From the NCBI GenBank assembly GCA_030015575.1, contig JASDDO010000026.1:72255433-72319432 (forward strand): 64,000 bases of DNA, written 5' to 3'. The stretch comes from Agapanthus africanus. Taxonomy: Eukaryota > Streptophyta > Magnoliopsida > Asparagales > Amaryllidaceae. The notes beneath the pieces were generated by a model. It saw only the letters and a list, made by a program, of their open reading frames with translations, did not search any database and was not told the DNA's origin. Positions 21,860-32,299 of the stretch are shown here, piece after piece (positions within the stretch are counted from its first letter, which is position 1; each line of letters begins with the position of its first letter). The position numbers were made by a program, and so were the translations under genes.

Positions 21860-23038
21860 TATGAAACGAGCTCTGTCTTTCGCTTTCGTCAATGATACTC
21901 TGTATAAAAGGTCATTTGATTCTCTATGGCTAAGATGCATGGGACCTGAAGAGGCAAAGAGAGTCGTCCAAGAAACTCACGACGGACTCTGCGATTCTCA
22001 CCAAGCCGGGCCGAAGATGAAGCTGAAGATCAAACGGATGGGTTATTATTGGCCGACGATGATCCAGGACTGCCTCGAATATGCGAAGCAATGCCACTCG
22101 TGCCAGATCCATGGGGACTTTATCCATCAGCATCCAAATCCACTACATCCAACGGTGGCTAGATGGCCGTTCGAAATGTGGGGAACTAACATAATCAGCC
22201 CCATCGAACCAGCATCATCCAGAGGACATCGATTCATTTTGGCAACAACTGATTACTTCTCCAAATGGGCAGAGGCAGTACCGCTGAGGGAAGTGAAGAT
22301 GGAGAATATCCTCCATTTCTTCAAGACGCACGTCATTTATCGGTTGGAACTCTACGACGGATCATCTCCGATAACGGGCCAGCCTACAGAAGCCACAAGA
22401 TCAGCCGCTTCGCACAACAGCATAACATAGACTGGAGATACTCCTCAGTCTATAATCCCCGAGCTAACGGTCTAGCTGAGGCTTTCAACAAGACCTTGAC
22501 GAAGATCGTGAAAAAGACGGTGTCCCGAAATAAGAAGGACTGGCACGAGAGACTGCAAGAAGCTCTCTGGGCGTATCGAACTACGTTCAAAACGGCCTCT
22601 AACACAACATCATACGCGTTGGTATTTGGTACGGAGGCGGTACTCCCCCTCGAGATAAAACTACCCTCTCTACGAGTGGCGGTTCAGTACGAGCTAACGG
22701 ACGAAGAGAATGCTCACCTTCGACTTGAGGAGCTCGATGCCCTTGATGAAACCAGACTCATAGCGCAACAAAATCTGGAGGCTTATAAAGCGAAGATGAC
22801 ACGTTCATATGAGAGATTGACTAGGCCGAGAACATTCCGCCAAGGCGAACTCGTGCTAGTGGTCAAAAGACCTATGATCCCCAATCGTGCCAAACGGAGA
22901 AAATTCGAGCCGAATTATGAAGGCCCATATATCATAGACAAGGTTTACCAGGGTGGAGCCTACCTACTCATGGACATGCATGGCGAAAGGCCCTTCAGGC
23001 CAATAAATGGTCGCTTCCTCAAAAAGTACTACGCCTGA
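21860..23038 (+). mobile_element. Integrase region, inner element
   Basis: HHCC zinc finger (HDGLCDSHQAG ... CLEYAKQCHSCQ), catalytic core with ATTDYFSKWAEAVPL, ISDNGPAYRS and NGLAEAFNKTL for the D, D and E residues, and a C-terminal domain ending GRFLKKYYA. It would insert element cDNA into host DNA. No chromodomain is visible, consistent with Tat rather than chromovirus clades. Confidence 0.88.
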
Positions 23039-23128
23039 CAAGTCACGGCCTAGGTCAATGATAGATGACGATGACTATGTCCGCTCGCTATCTTCCTAAG
23101 CCCAAACTCTATAAGTAGTAGCCGGCTA

Positions 23129-23400
23129 ACGGACCGAAACGTCCTTAAACTAACAACGGACCGAAACGTCCTTAAACTAACAACGGACCGAAACGTCTTT
23201 AAACTAACAGCGGACCGAAACGTCTTTAAACTAACAGCGGACCGAAACGTTCTTAAACTAACAGCGGACCGAAACGTCGTTAAACTAACAGCGGACCGAA
23301 ACGTCCTTAATCTAACAGCGGACCGAAACGTCCTTAAACTAACAGCGGACCGAAACGTCTTTAAAACTAACGAACCGAAACGTCATTAAACTAACAATAG
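23129..23400 (+). repeat. 27-bp tandem array, inner element
   Basis: About ten to eleven near-identical units of CGGACCGAAACGTCCTTAAA plus CTAACAG. The reverse complement (AGTTTAAGGACGTTTCGGTCC) is the motif seen in the outer LTRs and outer 3' region. There are no unique spacers and no protein reading. Confidence 0.9.
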
Positions 23401-23495
23401 ACCATTATGTCCTAAAACTAGCTGTTGACCGAGATGTCGATAAACTACGGTGGATTACAGCATCCCAAGGCTGATACAAAAAAAAGAGAATAAAA

Positions 23496-23755
23496 AAAAA
23501 AGAAAAAAAATGGTATGTCCATAAGCAAAAAAGGCACGGATGAAAACCCGAAAGGGCTCCGTGAGTAAAAACAGCAGGGCTACCGGCGAGTTTTGTGAAA
23601 ACCCGAAAAGGCGCAACCTCGCTAAAAAAAAGAGAAAAAAAGGGTATGTCCATAAGCAAAATGGGCACGGATGAAAACCCGAAAGGGCTCCGTGAGTAAA
23701 AACAGCAGGGCTACCGGCGAGTTTTGTGAAAAACCCGAAAGGGAACAATCTCGTT
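23496..23755 (+). repeat. Two-copy direct repeat of about 130 bp
   Basis: Two copies of a segment running from an AAAAAAGAAAAAAA run through GGTATGTCCATAAGCAAAA, GGGCTCCGTGAGTAAAAACA and CTACCGGCGAGTTTTGTG. The outer element keeps a related single segment near 7280-7400, reversed. Confidence 0.8.
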
Positions 23756-23759
23756 AAAA

Positions 23760-23990
23760 GACACTTGCAAGGTCCTCTCGACTTTGTAAGGAGAAATCAC
23801 TCTTGTAAGATCCTTACAACTTATAAGAAAACATGCACTTAGGGATCCCCACGATTCCTAAGGAGAAATTACACTTGCGAGATCCTCACGACCCGTAAGG
23901 AGAACCCTCTTATGAGACCCTCACGGCTCATTAGATTTGAAGGTCTTAAGTTACAGGGATCTGAACCTGTTCTTAAGCAGCCACCACAAC
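23760..23990 (+). repeat. Hairpin array module 1, inner element
   Basis: Successive inverted repeats with arms of 8-11 nt around a short CTCTC, TTAC or CTCAC-type centre: CTTGCAAGGT/GACTTTGTAAGG, CTTGTAAGAT/AACTTATAAG, CTTAGGGATC/GATTCCTAAGG, CTTGCGAGAT/GACCCGTAAGG, CTTATGAG/CTCATTAG. A-rich linkers (GAGAAAT types) separate them. It closes with CTTAAG...CTTAAG. Confidence 0.7.
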
Positions 23991-24094
23991 TTCCGACATT
24001 GCCCTACAAGCGATTCAGTATTGACCATTGTATACAATCCACGGGCGCGAATAAACATTTCCTTAAGAAAGTCCCATCCGTGACTAGGAATATG

Positions 24095-24330
24095 TTCGCA
24101 CGGTGAACCCCCTTGTAAGTCCTCTCGACTTATAAGGAGAAAATACTCTTGTAAGATCCTTACGACTTACGAGAAGCCATACACTTAGGAGTCCTCACGA
24201 TTCCTAAGGAGAAAACGCACCTACGAGATCCTCACGACTCGCAGGGAGAAATACCTTTATGCGACCCTTACGGCTTATGAAGTCAAAAGCCTTAGTCGAC
24301 GGGATCCTAACCCTGTTCGCTAAGCCATCT
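24095..24330 (+). repeat. Hairpin array module 2, inner element
   Basis: Second copy of the module, with units in the same order but different arm sequences: CTTGTAAGTC/GACTTATAAGG, CTTAGGAGTC/GATTCCTAAGG, CCTACGAGAT/GACTCGCAGGG, TTTATGCGACC/GGCTTATGAAG. Linkers are again A-rich. Confidence 0.7.
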
Positions 24331-24454
24331 TTGTTCGACATCGACGGGGGCAAATGATGATTCGCTCCTGGCAATATCCCAGTTTTAGCGGTGTTGATGC
24401 CGAAATCGGAGTTTAATTCCAAGCTTGCAGCAAGAAGCTAGCGAGCCACACATG

Positions 24455-24680
24455 CATACAAAATAGCCGAAATGATGGGGCAACTTGCAACAAAATCAGC
24501 AAGTAAAAATGTATGCATACAAAATAGCCGAAATGATTTGGCAACTCGCAATAAAAAAAAGAGCAGCGAGTAAAAATAAAATAAATAGCCGAAATGATTG
24601 GGCACCGCGAAAAAATAGCCGAAATGATTGGGCAATAGCGACCTTCGCGATATAAAAGCTGAAATGATAGAGCATCGCGG
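24455..24680 (+). repeat. ATAGCCGAAATGATTGGGCA repeats
   Basis: Five spaced copies of a 20-bp word, linked by GCAACTCGCAATAAAA and GCGAGTAAAAATA-like segments. A reversed set (GCCCAATCATTTCAAC type) is in the outer element at about 6390-6500. Confidence 0.7.
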
Positions 24681-24984
24681 AAAGAAATAAAGAAAAATGA
24701 AATTTTTGCCCTACAGGTGAAATCACGTCGATCCCTGTATACAATCCAGGGACGCAAATAAAGAGGGAATCATACCTTACCACTAGGCTTCATCGAAACG
24801 AAGCCAAATCTCGACGGTTCAGGAATAGCCTAGAGATCATCAACAGCGTTCCTCCCCATTCCAGCAGGATTCAGACGCTGCAATCAACCCTGGAGCCACG
24901 GCAAAGCCCCTACTCCAAATCTCGATGGTTCACAGACAACCTGGAGACCACTTCGATATTCGTCTCATTACAACCGACGCGACG

Positions 24985-25400
24985 TCATCCAAATGACCCC
25001 GTCGTGGAAACACGTCATCTACATGACCCCGTCTTGGAAATACGTCATCTACATGGCCCTGTCTCGGAATACGTCATCCAAATGGCCCCGTCTCGAAATA
25101 CGTCATCCACATGACCCCGTCTCGAAATACGGCATCCACATGACCCCGCTCGGAAATACGTCATCCACATGACCCCGTTCGGAAATACGTCATCCATATG
25201 ACCCCGTTCGGAAATACGTCATCCACATGACCCCGCTCGAAAATACGTCATCCACATGACCCCACTCGGAAATACGTCATCCACATGACCCCGTTCGGAA
25301 ATACGTCATCCACCTGACCCCGTTCGGAAATACGTCATCAACGTGACCCCGTCTCGGAAATACGTCATCCATATGACCCTGTTTCGGAAATATGTCACTT
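24985..25400 (+). repeat. 29-bp tandem array, inner element
   Basis: About 14 units of ACGTCATCCACATGACCCCG plus TTCGGAAAT with few substitutions. A perfect-spacing minisatellite within the 3' region, absent from the outer element as far as I can see, so it probably expanded after the two lineages split. Confidence 0.88.
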
Positions 25401-25419
25401 ACATGTCAATCCCACTAAA

Positions 25420-25650
25420 CACTTACGGATCCTCTCGATCCGTGAGGAAGAAAAATCTCTTATAAGATCCTTACGACTTATAAGGGAAAACGCACTTAGG
25501 AATCCTCACGATTCCTAAGAAGAAAATACACCTACAAGATCCTCACGACTCGTAGGGAGAAAAGTCTTTATGAGACCCTCACAGCTCATAAAATTGAAAA
25601 GTCTTAGGTGACAGATCCTAACCCTGTTTCCTAAGTCATCACCGCCCTAT
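25420..25650 (+). repeat. Hairpin array module 3, inner element
   Basis: The cleanest module. Units are CTTACGGATC/GATCCGTGAG, CTTATAAG/CTTATAAG, CTTAGGAATC/GATTCCTAAG (perfect 10-bp arms around CTCAC), CCTACAAGAT/GACTCGTAGG and TTTATGAG/CTCATAAA, ending with CTTAGG/CCTAAG. Confidence 0.75.
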
Positions 25651-25912
25651 AAAGAGTCCAAAATGGACAGCTATATGCTATCTACAGGCCACACTTGCTA
25701 AAATCACATGGCAACAACACAGCAAGGAGAAGAAAGCGACAAGGAGAACATTTGATTCGCATTTAATTAAGCGCTCGGGGCATACCCGTTCATGCATGTG
25801 CAAAAGATTTAGTATATAAAATAAAACAAGCTGAAATGAGAAACTTGCCATTCATACTTCGAAAAAGCTCTTACAATTAGGAAAGCAGTAAACAAAAACA
25901 TTATCAAAATGA

Positions 25913-26419
25913 TTACAACGGCAAAACCTTAGATCCAGGGCATGGATTGAGGAATTCAAAAGCGACGTTGTCCAGAATCTTCCAGGCCTTTCGAACCATC
26001 CTAGTATGCTTTCTTTCGCGATCACAAGCGTCGGGATCCTCACGGATGTCCTCCACCCTCCAATAGGCAGCAAATATTGCCGCCTGTTGAAAAGCCTGAT
26101 GCAGAAGATCGACAAGATTGTCTCGCCTTCTCTTTGAGATTAGGCCCATCAGATACACCGAGTTCACCTTATCCTCGGCAGCATCCAATGCCTTAAGTGG
26201 CACGCCGGTACAAAATAAAGGAAGCGCTTCCCAGATCGCTCCCACGATAAGCTTCAGGAGAGAGAAACGTCGAGGAAGCAGTCGACCATTATACGCGTCA
26301 AAGCGACTCATGATTTCGGCACACTGGACGTTTGTGAATTCTCGATTTTGAGAACGGCCGAGTGAGCGGATGTCTCCATAAGAGATAATCTCGTCAAGAT
26401 CATACATATGATCGTCCAT
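25913..26419 (-). CDS. Antisense ORF of the inner Tat element, unknown family
   Basis: Intact 168-residue ORF on the minus strand, antisense to gag-pol, between integrase and 3' LTR. Start evidence: ATG at 26419 is preceded by a polypyrimidine-CAG acceptor (CAG at 26425-26427). Further upstream there is a donor-like CTTAG|GTAAAC (exon end 27182) and a TATAAATA box (27308-27315). So a leader intron of 26425-27181 is likely. The protein has an N-terminal Asp/Glu-rich part, a predicted helical middle (SLLKLIVGAIWEAL), AAEDKVNSVYLMGLISKRRR, a YWRVEDIREDPDAC segment and an EFLNPCP ending. No domain is recognised, and there is no signal peptide or clear membrane span. Homologues: 4494-4999 (outer element) and, more distantly, 11397-11927 (inside the LTR). 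Confidence 0.65.
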   Translation of the reverse strand: MDDHMYDLDEIISYGDIRSLGRSQNREFTNVQCAEIMSRFDAYNGRLLPRRFSLLKLIVGAIWEALPLFCTGVPLKALDAAEDKVNSVYLMGLISKRRRDNLVDLLHQAFQQAAIFAAYWRVEDIREDPDACDRERKHTRMVRKAWKILDNVAFEFLNPCPGSKVLPL

Positions 26420-26429
26420 AACTCCTGAA

Positions 26430-27300
26430 AAAGAAAATCAACAAGAATTAGCATACAGACTGATTAAGCAAATTCTTATTAAAAAAACAGGCACAGGGAT
26501 TTAAACGGCTCTTGATATCCCCATGGAGAAAACGAATTCTAATTATGACACCTAATAAATTCGAATTTGTGAGAAATCCTAAAAGGGAATCTCATTTGAT
26601 AAGCAACCCTTCGGGTCAAGAAGTTAAATTCCTCGAGAGCAAGGCTCTGCAGATAGGAATGACACCTGTCAAAATCAATTATGAAAGGAATTTAAAGAAA
26701 TTCCCCGAGAATGCTAAGAGCCTGGCTCTGTAATGATGATGGAAAAACCCATCAGAAAAGAAAATTAAAATCGATTAATTCTTATGAATTGAAAATTCTG
26801 GGATCTTCAAGATCCATGAAAAACTCTTAAGAGTTCTTCATCAAAGATTAAGAAATCTACACATGATGCAAAAGAGCAAGGCTCTGTTTAGGGGCTAAGA
26901 AACCCCAAGAAAAGATCTCTTTAGATCTATGGGTTCATGAGAGCAAAGCTCTGCCAATAAAACCCTAAATGGGTTTTCTGTAGATCAAAAATCTATAAAG
27001 AGCAAAGCTCTGTTTATGGGCTAAGAAACCTAAGAAAAGATCTTTTTAGATCTATGGGTTCATGATAGCAAAGCTCTGCTGATGAAACCCTAAATGGGTT
27101 TTCTTTAGATCAAAGATCTATGAAGAGTAAGGCTCTGTTAAATGGGTAAAACCTTAATTTATTAAAAACTCTTAAGTTTACCTAAGTTTTGACAGAGTTT
27201 TACTCTTAAAAGGTTGGTAAACAAAAGAGCTATGCTCTGTGGAAGAATAAAATTCTAGGAAAACAAGAAGGAGATGAACAATAGTCATCTCAGAGGGCTA
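26430..27300. repeat. Micro-inverted-repeat field in the antisense leader region
   Basis: No gene beyond the leader described for the antisense ORF. The stretch is crowded with short words followed by a 2-5 nt A/T spacer and their reverse complement: AGAGCAAAGCTCT (several copies), AAACCCTAAATGGGTTT, GATCAAAGATC, GATCTTTTTAGATC. The same texture fills both LTR families. Confidence 0.6.
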
Positions 27301-27307
27301 AAGTCCC

Positions 27308-27315
27308 TATTTATA
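27308..27315 (-). promoter_or_regulatory. TATA box for the antisense gene of the inner element
   Basis: TATAAATA on the minus strand about 100 bp inside the 3' LTR, followed by GGGACTTTAGCCCTCTGAGA. The box and the sequence after it match those of the outer element at 3769-3776, so the promoter is conserved between two elements that are otherwise clearly diverged. Confidence 0.55.
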
Positions 27316-27407
27316 GGCATTGGGAGCCGTTTCAACTTCCAAAAAGTTGATCCAACGGCGAAGATGCTATCCCCGCCGCACTCACATATGGGACACGTAA
27401 GCGCAAC

Positions 27408-27421
27408 GGTGGGGGGGCATT
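27408..27421 (+). other. Polypurine tract of the inner element
   Basis: GGTGGGGGGGCATT directly before the 3' LTR start TGTTTTCCCC, matching the outer element's tract. Confidence 0.85.
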
Positions 27422-30296
27422 TGTTTTCCCCAATCAGAGCAAAGCTCTGTTCAAATTCCAAGATTTGAAATGAAGCGACACTTCTGCTTTCCCCAATCAG
27501 AGCAAAGCTCTGTTCAAATTCCAAGATTTGAAATAAAGCGATGCTTCTGCTTCCCCCAATCAGAGCAAAGCTCTATTTAAAAATTCAAAAGTCAAAAATT
27601 GAAGCTACGCTTTAGATCCAGCGCTCTGCGCTAGGCGCGCCACGTGTCAAACACGGATGCGCTAGCGCAGTTGCGCTGCGCCCTAGACAGCGCACCATGA
27701 GTACGCTAGCACTACGCGCGCCGGGCGCCACGTGTCAAACATGGAAGCGCTAGCGCAGTTGAGCTGCGCTCTGCACTGCGCACCTCAAATTAGAGCAAAC
27801 CTCTGTTTTCAAGATTGGAAAGCGAAGCAACGCTTCATGAAAAGTGCTGACATTAAATACGCCTGCAATAAGAGTCAAAGACTCTGAAATGGCACCCATG
27901 TGCAAAGCACAAGAGCGCTAAGCGCCAGAAGCGCTTCATCCTTGGAAGAATTACTTGCACCTAATTATAGCAAATTAAATTATGCAGCGCATAAACGCCT
28001 TACAAAGGAATAATAAAGAATTAAAAAAAAGGAACACTTAGCGGATAATAAAATACTTAATTAAAACATCTTTTTATTATTACATCGAAAACAGATCACC
28101 AAACATGGGATCAAAAGGACAGGGGTTCGCAAAGTTAAGGAGGAGATTGTCCGGTTCCCTCTCCGTCTTCTCCACCATGTCAAAACGGCGATCCTATCGA
28201 GGAGTAGCCATCCATCGATAGAAAGTGGAGATAACGATCCGACGAGCCCGTATCCGGCTCAGCAAGTGGACAGAGCAGTCCCTCAGGGCTTTAGTGATCA
28301 AATGCGCCTCGAAGAATCACTCGATCTTGTCTTCAGCAGTATCAAGTATTGCCGAGGACATCTCTGCTGGAGGAGGGGGAATATCAGAGAGCACAGACGC
28401 AAAGATCATCCAAAGCCAAATAGAGTGTGGAGGGAGAGGAGACCCTACACGAGTCAAGAGCTCGTACAGCGCTTCGTCGCATTGGTCATCCGTAAGAGAA
28501 GAATCCACCAAGCGCGTGGCAAAACGAGGGACAATGTCCTGAATGGGCACTTCCCACGGTTGTCGACGAGCATGTGGACGGTTACAAGCCATAATTAAGA
28601 AGGTTCTTTGGAGATGAGAAAAGAAAGAAGCTTTGCTTCGAGTTATAAAGATTAGGCACAGAAAACTTTGTGCGCAGTGGAGCTATTTCCAAGACTTGGA
28701 AAATGAAAGTTCTGGGGAATATAAGTTTGACTTAAAAAGAGAGATGAAAAGACACCTCTGTTGAAGCAATGCTTCAGATCCAGCACCAGGCGCGCTGCGC
28801 ACCACGCGTCAAACACAGGTGCGCTAGCGCAGTTGCGCTGCGCTGCGCGCCACGCGTCAAACACAGGTGCGCTAGCTCAAGGTGCGCCAGCGCTGGAATT
28901 AAGAATTCCCCACCATCAGATCAAAAGATCTAATAATAATAAGTCATTAATCAATTAGAATTAAAATTCTGTTATGGAAAGATCTTTCCGATCTTATTAA
29001 AACAAGAAGATTATCTTCTGCAAAACAGAAGCCTTAGGATCAAAGATCCAACGGTGGGAAATATTCCCAAATCAATCAGAGAAAGATCTCTTTAACTGAT
29101 TTATCAAATCAATTTGCCCTATATAAAGGCCCAAGACCTAAAGTCTGATATAGAAAAAAAAAACCCTACAAAATTTGAGAAAAACTCAAAGAGAAAGAAA
29201 AGCAAGCTTTTAGCGAAAGAAGATCATTTTCTTCGAGGTAAAGAACATGATTCTTGAACACAGAGATGAAATCATCTTATAAGAAGAAGAACTATCTTCT
29301 AAAAAAAGATCATAGATCTAAAAAAGACCAAGGTCTTTGATATAAAAGAGATCAAAAGATCTTATTATAAAAACAAAAAAAAGAAGAAGTATTTACTTCA
29401 TTCACAGATCATTGATCTACAAAGACAGTGCCCTTTTTATAAATAAGAACTTTTGTTCTTAAACCTTGAGGCAATGCCTCCTTTAAAAGAAGAACATAAA
29501 CTTGTTCTCTAATCATAAGTTTGATCAAATGCGCTTTGCACTACTGAAAAGTGCCTTGCACTCATGAACTGCGCTTTTGCGCTCATTGACAGGCGCTCAG
29601 CGCCAAAGCATGCCACGTGGCAACCATAGACACAGTTTGCGCTTTGCGCTTCTGAGACAGTGCACTGCGCCCATGAACCGGCGCTCAGCGCCAAGAGCGC
29701 TACGTGTCACTCACTGGTGCGCCATTAAACCAGCGCAAAGCGCTCATAAATTAAAAGCGCAATGCGCTAATAAACTGGCGCTTAACGCTAAGCGCGACAC
29801 GTGTCATCTTCGTGTGCGCTATTTGGCAGAAGCGCTATGCGCTCTTTGATTGGCGCAAAGCGCCTGGCGCGCCACGTGGCGCACTGTCAGAACACACATT
29901 GTTCTGATGAATGTTATGCATTCAATACAAGATAAAAGATGTCAGAACTCAATGCTTAGCATTATTAAAAGGGCCAAGCCCAAATAAAGGCTCAACAGCC
30001 AGAGCGATAAAATGTTAAACATTTTAATTGGACTTAGCCCAACATTGGCCATAAGTCCTCAACTTATATTCAACTGAGCCCATCTGCTCACGAATATTCA
30101 ACAAATCTTAGTCCCAAACTGGGCTATAGATTTTCCAATCAATCTACATCCGATTCGAGGGTACATCTTTTTACTCCTCTGATATCTGTCGTTGTAATCC
30201 TTCAACGTCTTCGGAGAGGTGGACGAATAACACCAATTAGCATCTGCCCCCAGATTCAGGCAAGACGTTCGTCTTCCCGGTTTCTGGTGGTAAACA
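27422..30296 (+). repeat. 3' LTR of the inner retroelement
   Basis: Second LTR copy, colinear with 10735-13612 and ending TGGTAAACA before the GTGTT duplication. It has the same TATATAAA (29120-29127), the same palindrome blocks and the antisense ORF region (28080-28592). Confidence 0.93.
28080..28592 (-). pseudogene. Antisense ORF in the inner 3' LTR, broken copy
   Basis: Second copy of the LTR-borne antisense ORF, beginning MACNRPHARRQPWEVPIQD as in 11397-11927. This copy is broken; the 5' LTR copy is whole. Leader and TATAA box are conserved. Confidence 0.6.
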
Positions 30297-30301
30297 GTGT
30301 T

Positions 30302-30640
30302 ATCGATCATCATCTCGGTAACAAGTACTGGGAAATTATCATTTGGGAAAGCGATGTTGAGGTCTCGAAAGTCCACGCAGATGTGCACCGTCCCATTTTT
30401 CTTTATCACTGGAATGATGTTAGCGATCCAGTCGGGATATTGAACTTCTTAGATGAAACCGGAGTTGATTAGTTTTTTGACTTCAGCGTTGATACTCATC
30501 TCAAATTCGAGCTGCATTCTTCTTGGCGCCTATTTGACTGGCTTTATGTCCGGCGATATAGTCAGTTTATGTACTGCTACTTTTGGATCTAGACCTGGCA
30601 TCTCGGAATAGTTCCACACGAAGCAGTCTTTATATTGTAT
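30302..30640 (-). mobile_element. N-terminal RT region of the outer element
   Basis: Resumes the outer reverse transcriptase on the far side of the inner insertion, with VHICVDFRDLNIAFPNDNFP on the minus strand. The target duplication GTGTT at its edge shows that the inner element landed within the RT coding region. Confidence 0.85.
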
Positions 30641-31480
30641 GAGCATGTCTTTTAATGTGGCTACCTGTTTTTTAGACAGTAGCTCACTGACGAACGTCGG
30701 CCTCAGATTATTTTCTGTCCCTAAGTCGATTTTTCTTAGGTTTTCCGCCGCAGTGTGTATCCCATCTTCCAGCTCTTTTGGTGCTGGTGGAAACTCTGAG
30801 ATCGCCCCTTTCTCGTCTTCATTCGCGAAACACATGTGGAGGTCATCCATAGTCTCGTGCCCTCCCTCTTTTGAGAGTGTTATCATATGGCAGTTACGGG
30901 TTCGCTTCCATTCTTGATGTTGAGCTGGTCCTATCCTGGCAATATATGTCCTTTTTGGCTCATGCTTTCGCGGCGGGGTTTCCCTCCAACTGTCGTATAA
31001 AGTGGACATGTCTTATTGATATTGGTCTTCTACCCAGTCTTTGAAGATGAAGCAGTTTTCGAGGGGATGACCTATTACTCGATGATAGGAGCAATAATCC
31101 GGATGATGGACCTCGTTTATCTGTTCAGGGTACCGAGACTCCGGAAGTGTCATTATTTGATACTTCATGACAAGGTTGGGGGAAAGAGTATTCTCAACCC
31201 ATCTTCTTTATAAAGGATGGGCTCCAATCGAGTTTTCTCGATTATGCGGCGTCTTGGACCTGCTTTGTTCTTTTCGAACGTTGTTTGCGTTCTTTGCCCT
31301 GTTTTTGTCTCCATTTCAGTATTTTCCCCTTTCACGAGAACATACAATGGACCAAGGATGAAGAGCATTACGGTCTATTTCCTCCGCAGATTGTTGGCTG
31401 AGACGCTGCATCCTGGATTTCTTATATATGGTCATCTCGTGGCTGTGGTTATCTCGGCTCTTTTAACAAGCTTCTTTTAT
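30640..31480 (-). mobile_element. Knuckle module 3 region of the outer element
   Basis: Carries the acidic EFPPAPKELEDGIHTAAENLRK segment that precedes RT, and upstream a decayed third knuckle module matching 18772-19700 of the inner element. It lies between RT and protease, as in the inner element. Confidence 0.6.
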
Positions 31481-32299
31481 TAGCTTGTCGATTTGTTCTT
31501 CGAGTGACGGACTTAACGTTTTTAGAGCAGGATCTTGCTCTGATTTGACGTCACAGCCATTTGGAAGAGCGTTTTCCCCTTCACTGGAGCTGTTTATCAC
31601 GTGGTAACTGTGGAACCGCTGCCGTTTCTTGGACTGAATATATCCGGGCCCGGTTGTCTCCATCTTCCCGTTGGGCATCTTTCGCTGAGTCCCAGGAATA
31701 TCCCAAATCTTTTTGTAGAATTGGGCTTGTCGGACAGTTTGTTCGAGAGGTACACCTTGGCATCTTAACAGCCTTTTCAATCTCTCCGCGTAGTATCTTG
31801 ACAGACGGATTGGTTAAAGCCCGTCGAGTGCAAAATCAGCACCATACCAGACTTCTTTTTCTACTTTATTTTCCGTAGATTGGTAGAAGAGGATCGTTTT
31901 TTCACCTCTTCGCCTGGAAGGTACGTAGAAAGTTTGCAGTTCTTGTACGCTGTATGTATGGAGCGCATCAAGTTCTTTGTAATGCCGAGGCGGAGCTATT
32001 GTAATTTGTAGACTCTGATCTGTTCAGGCAAAGGTTTGCACTGATGGACGAATGGAGAACACTGTGCTGGCCTCATCCTCTGAGTCGCTGCCAAAAACCA
32101 AAATAGAAGTAGATGGTCCGGGCCTATTGTTTTCTTTCTGAGGTTGCCCCGAGTAGACTATTTTTTCATCTTCCTCGGAATCGCTCCCAAAGATCGGGAT
32201 AGTGGCGACGGACTTCTGTTTATCCTCCGGCTTATGACACATTTCCGTATCCTCGAAGTCTGGTAGGAAGTACTTTGCGTCTTCATATTTTCGGACCTC

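Larger units (their letters stand above)
10735..30296 (+). mobile_element. Inner Tat-lineage Ty3/gypsy LTR retrotransposon
   Basis: About 19.6 kb element on the plus strand inside the RT region of the outer element. Seen directly: TG...CA ended LTRs at 10735-13612 and 27422-30296, perfect 5-bp duplication GTGTT at 10730-10734 and 30297-30301, a primer-binding-type site after the 5' LTR, and a polypurine tract before the 3' LTR. Gag, protease, RT, RNase H, archaeal-type RNase H and integrase follow in order, then about 4 kb of repeat-built 3' region with an antisense ORF. In a compared stretch of about 260 bp the LTRs differ by about 1.5 percent, which suggests an age around a million years. 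It is mostly whole but broken in several places. Tat lineage is firm; the sub-clade (Ogre, Retand or other) is not resolved. Confidence 0.94.

Noticed and set aside
23405-23748. Minus-strand frames rich in Phe and Leu
   Set aside because: They repeat because of the two-copy 130-bp direct repeat and A-runs; no gene features.
24413-24783. Overlapping minus-strand frames with repeated SFRLF peptides
   Set aside because: Produced by the ATAGCCGAAATGATTGGGCA repeats.
23129-25400. CRISPR-like direct repeats (27-bp and 29-bp)
   Set aside because: Units are head to tail with no unique spacers, in a plant retrotransposon; they are minisatellites.
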